Shown here: piece by piece, positions 61,761 through 64,000 of the stretch
Layout: every line of letters begins with the position of its first letter
Position numbering within the stretch: the first letter of the stretch is position 1
Assembly: GCF_017315725.1 (NCBI RefSeq)
Contig: NZ_JAFLRG010000002.1
Location: forward strand, 992,001-1,056,000
DNA length: 64,000 nt
Direction: 5' to 3'
Source of the DNA: Trinickia acidisoli
Lineage (GTDB): Bacteria; Pseudomonadota; Gammaproteobacteria; Burkholderiales; Burkholderiaceae
Position numbers and translations under genes: made by a program
The notes under the pieces: model-generated
The model's input: only the letters and a program-made list of their open reading frames with translations
Told to the model about the DNA's origin: nothing
Database searches by the model: none

Positions 61761-63188
61761 TCAATGCACGTGATTGACCGCCTCGCTGCATGCCACGCCG
61801 GCGGCCGACAGCGCACCGCACGCATCGACGGTTTGCCGCGTCGCGTCGCCATGCGTGCTGTTTTTTAGCGCCGCATAAATCTGGTCCGCGTCGAGTCGCG
61901 GATCGACCGCAAGCAATAGCGCGGCAACGCCCGAGACGAATGCCGTCGAAAACGACGTGCCGGAAAAGAAATCGTAATGACCGCCCGGCGTCAAGCTCAG
62001 AACACTGCGGCCAGGCGCGCGCACTACCGCCGCCGAAGTGTTCGCGCCCGGGTAGTCGGCTGCGATCACGTGCGCAATGCCGACCGGAAATGCGCGCATG
62101 TCACCGTCCGGTGGCACGGCGCCGACCACGACGATGCCATGCCGCAGCGAATATTCCACGAGCTGCGTCAGCAGCGGATCGGGCGGACCGCTCACGCTGA
62201 GATTGATGACGCTCGCGTGCGCTTCGATCGCCGCCGCGAGCGCCTGCGCAAGCGTCAGTGAATTGCAGACCGACGGATCGTTACCGCGGCCGTTCTGGCC
62301 GGCGGGTGCCTGCCAGCAGGCTTTCAGTGCGAGGATGCGTGCGCGCGGCGCAACGCCCATGATGCCGTGCCCGCCGTTCGGATTGGCCGCGATCACACCC
62401 GCCACGGCCGTACCGTGCACGTCGTGATCGAAGGCCGCCCAACCTTGCTCGACGAAATCGCGCTTCATCACGATCGATGCGGAGATGCCGGGATGGGACG
62501 TGTCGACGCCCGTGTCGATGACGGCGACGCGCACGCCCTCGCCTTGCGAGACCCGCTGCGCGGCAAGCGCATCGATCTCGTGCAAACCCCGTTCGAGGTT
62601 GACATAGTTGGCGTCGTAGCCGCGCGCCGATGCATCGGCGACCGTACCGATATCACCGCCGGGCTTGCTCAAGGATCCGACTGTACGAAAGGACTGCAAG
62701 GGCTGCACGATCTTCACGCGCCGATCGTGCGAGAGCTGCTCGATCACTTGCGCGCGCGTACGACCGTCGCGTACCTCCAATACCGCGCAATGCACTTGCA
62801 ACGGCACGATCGGCCAAGCCATCACCTGTTCGAGTTTGTAATCGTGCGCGATGGCGTCGACCATCGCGCGCGCGCTGCCATATGCCGCGTAACCGGGACC
62901 GCCGTCGTAGCCGCCGATCGTCGTGCCGGCCAGCATAGGCACCGATTCGCTCGGATTGTCGACGGCTACGACGATCATCCGATCGCCCTCGTCGTGTATC
63001 TGGCGCAGCACGTCGGGATCGATCTGAACATTGGACGGCGGCACGAGCGGCTCGCCGCTGCACGCCACGACGAGCGGTGCAACGAGGGCGGCGAGCGCGA
63101 CGAAGCGCAACATCGCCATGCGCCGGGCCGCCGCCTTCAATACCGCCACCCCTACCGCGACGATGCGCGTTCGGGCCCACATATTCAT
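61761..63188 (-). CDS. Subtilisin-like (S8) lipoprotein protease
   Basis: A 475-residue S8 protease. Start MNMWARTRIVAV follows GGGAG. The signal ends in a lipobox-like LVVAC. The catalytic Asp is in VAVIDTGVD, His in DVHGTAVAGV and Ser in GTSFSTAFVSG. A prodomain precedes it. It may cleave envelope or extracellular proteins. Its promoter has no Hrp box, so a link to the T3SS is not shown. Confidence 0.87.
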   Translation of the reverse strand: MNMWARTRIVAVGVAVLKAAARRMAMLRFVALAALVAPLVVACSGEPLVPPSNVQIDPDVLRQIHDEGDRMIVVAVDNPSESVPMLAGTTIGGYDGGPGYAAYGSARAMVDAIAHDYKLEQVMAWPIVPLQVHCAVLEVRDGRTRAQVIEQLSHDRRVKIVQPLQSFRTVGSLSKPGGDIGTVADASARGYDANYVNLERGLHEIDALAAQRVSQGEGVRVAVIDTGVDTSHPGISASIVMKRDFVEQGWAAFDHDVHGTAVAGVIAANPNGGHGIMGVAPRARILALKACWQAPAGQNGRGNDPSVCNSLTLAQALAAAIEAHASVINLSVSGPPDPLLTQLVEYSLRHGIVVVGAVPPDGDMRAFPVGIAHVIAADYPGANTSAAVVRAPGRSVLSLTPGGHYDFFSGTSFSTAFVSGVAALLLAVDPRLDADQIYAALKNSTHGDATRQTVDACGALSAAGVACSEAVNHVH

Positions 63189-63421
63189 GGCTGTCTCCCG
63201 GTAAGGGATGCACCGCCGCGGTGCGGCGTGCCGGGCAAGCTGTTTCTCATTGGATATCTTTCTCCGGGTTGACTGATCGAGATGCAAGACGTGACAACCG
63301 TGAGTACCAATGGCGAGTAAAAACGTTGCTGCCCGAACGCATGAAATATATCAAACACGACCGGCGGCGGGCGGAACGACGCTGCTCGCGCGCCCCGCCC
63401 GCGCATTTCATCAGACATCGA

Positions 63422-64000
63422 TCAGGCGTTGTCGAGTCCGCCCTGCGCCGCCCAATCGAAGTCGTTCGCGCCGGCAATGCCGTCGGCGCCGGGCACATCA
63501 TGCGTTTCGATCTGGTTGAACGTATCGGGATTCTCGAGCATGAACTTCGCGGCATCGGAGACTTCCGACGACGTGCTGGCCGACGGGTTGTATGCCATCT
63601 GATAGAGCTGGTTAGGATCGAGCGACCAAATGCTCTGCGTATTCATGTACGCGGCGAGCGCACCCGAGGCGCTTTGCGCATCCATCGGCTCGCTCGACTC
63701 GTCAGCGGAGTCTTCGAAGCTCGACGCATCGTCCAAAATCGCCGTGTCGCCGGTATTCGAAGCGTCGCTCAACCCGCCTTGCGCCGCCCAATCGAAGTCG
63801 TTAGCGCCGGCAATGCCGTCGGCCCCTGACACGTCGTGCGTTTCGATCTGGTTGAACGTATCGGGGTTCTCGAGCATGAACTTCGCAGCGTCGGTGACAG
63901 CCGACGGCGTGCCGGCCGCCGGGTTGTACGCCATCTGATAGAGCTGGTTGGGGTCCAGCGTGTTGATCCCGTTCTGCTGCATGTAGCCCGCCAGCGCGCC
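63422..64000 (-). CDS. HrpF/NolX/PopF-like translocator (5' part outside window)
   Basis: The visible 192 C-terminal residues contain two copies of a repeat (DPNQLYQMAYNP, AAKFMLENPDTFNQIETHDV, DGIAGANDFDWAAQGGL), preceded by GALAGYM, which shows that the repeats continue beyond the window. Such repeats occur in HrpF/NolX/PopF proteins, the putative pore formers of Hrp2 T3SS. In known members the repeats lie N-terminal and a hydrophobic domain follows; here the frame ends soon after the repeats, so this could be a short repeat-only relative. The 5' end lies to the right of the window. Confidence 0.65.
   Translation of the reverse strand, partial: GALAGYMQQNGINTLDPNQLYQMAYNPAAGTPSAVTDAAKFMLENPDTFNQIETHDVSGADGIAGANDFDWAAQGGLSDASNTGDTAILDDASSFEDSADESSEPMDAQSASGALAAYMNTQSIWSLDPNQLYQMAYNPSASTSSEVSDAAKFMLENPDTFNQIETHDVPGADGIAGANDFDWAAQGGLDNA

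Noticed and set aside
1..64000. tRNA, rRNA, insertion sequence, integrase or attachment site
   Set aside because: I saw no tRNA-like cloverleaf sequence, transposase or integrase gene, or flanking direct repeats that would bound an island within the window.

Overview
The window looks like chromosome or megaplasmid sequence from a GC-rich, plant-associated member of the Burkholderiaceae (Ralstonia, Trinickia, Robbsia or Paraburkholderia relatives). The main evidence is a complete Hrp2-type type III secretion system (T3SS) in the order known from Ralstonia: hrpB1-hrpB2-hrcJ-hrpB4-hrcL-hrcN-hrpB7-hrcT-hrpB-hrcC on the minus strand, and hrcU-hrcV-hpaP-hrcQ-hrcR-hrcS-hrpV-hrcD on the plus strand. 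No genus can be fixed from the sequence alone. I saw no rRNA, tRNA, CRISPR array or insertion sequence.

Layout. (1) 1-5.4 kb: an amidase/AtzG pair fed by a branched-chain amino acid/urea type ABC transporter whose second permease is fused to an ATPase. A leader hairpin precedes it and a MocR regulator follows. (2) 7.1-8.7 kb: an alpha/beta hydrolase and a short-chain dehydrogenase, divergent from the MocR gene. (3) 9-19.5 kb: accessory genes, mostly candidate type III effectors, including a 1377-residue protein with an OTU/papain-like Cys/His signature, plus a GNAT-desaturase-GNAT operon. (4) 19.7-30 kb: a chemoreceptor and a continuous signalling operon (ECF sigma, anti-sigma, solute-binding protein, two histidine kinases, NarL-type regulator), divergent from an HrpG-like OmpR-type regulator. 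(5) 30.4-34.3 kb: a glycine-rich harpin, an amphipathic-repeat protein and a Fic protein with its own operator array. (6) 34.4-53.7 kb: the T3SS proper, with the HrpB/HrpX-type AraC regulator inside it and two almost identical pilin-like genes. (7) 53.7-64 kb: a zinc-metalloprotease-like effector candidate, a second chemoreceptor, an ankyrin effector operon, a lipoprotein subtilase, and the end of an HrpF/PopF-like translocator.

How it works together. Eight hrpII/PIP-type boxes (TTCG-N16-TTCG; one imperfect) precede the two T3SS operons, the harpin, the second pilin copy and four effector candidates or operons. Five of these also have a YANNNT -10 element 31-32 nt downstream. They mark out a Hrp regulon expected to be driven by the AraC-type HrpB encoded in the cluster. 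HrpB is in turn probably controlled by the HrpG-like regulator at 29.2 kb, and the adjacent sigma/anti-sigma/phosphorelay operon is a plausible input layer resembling in logic, but not in parts, the Ralstonia Prh cascade. Functional statements about effectors are inferred from motifs and promoters.
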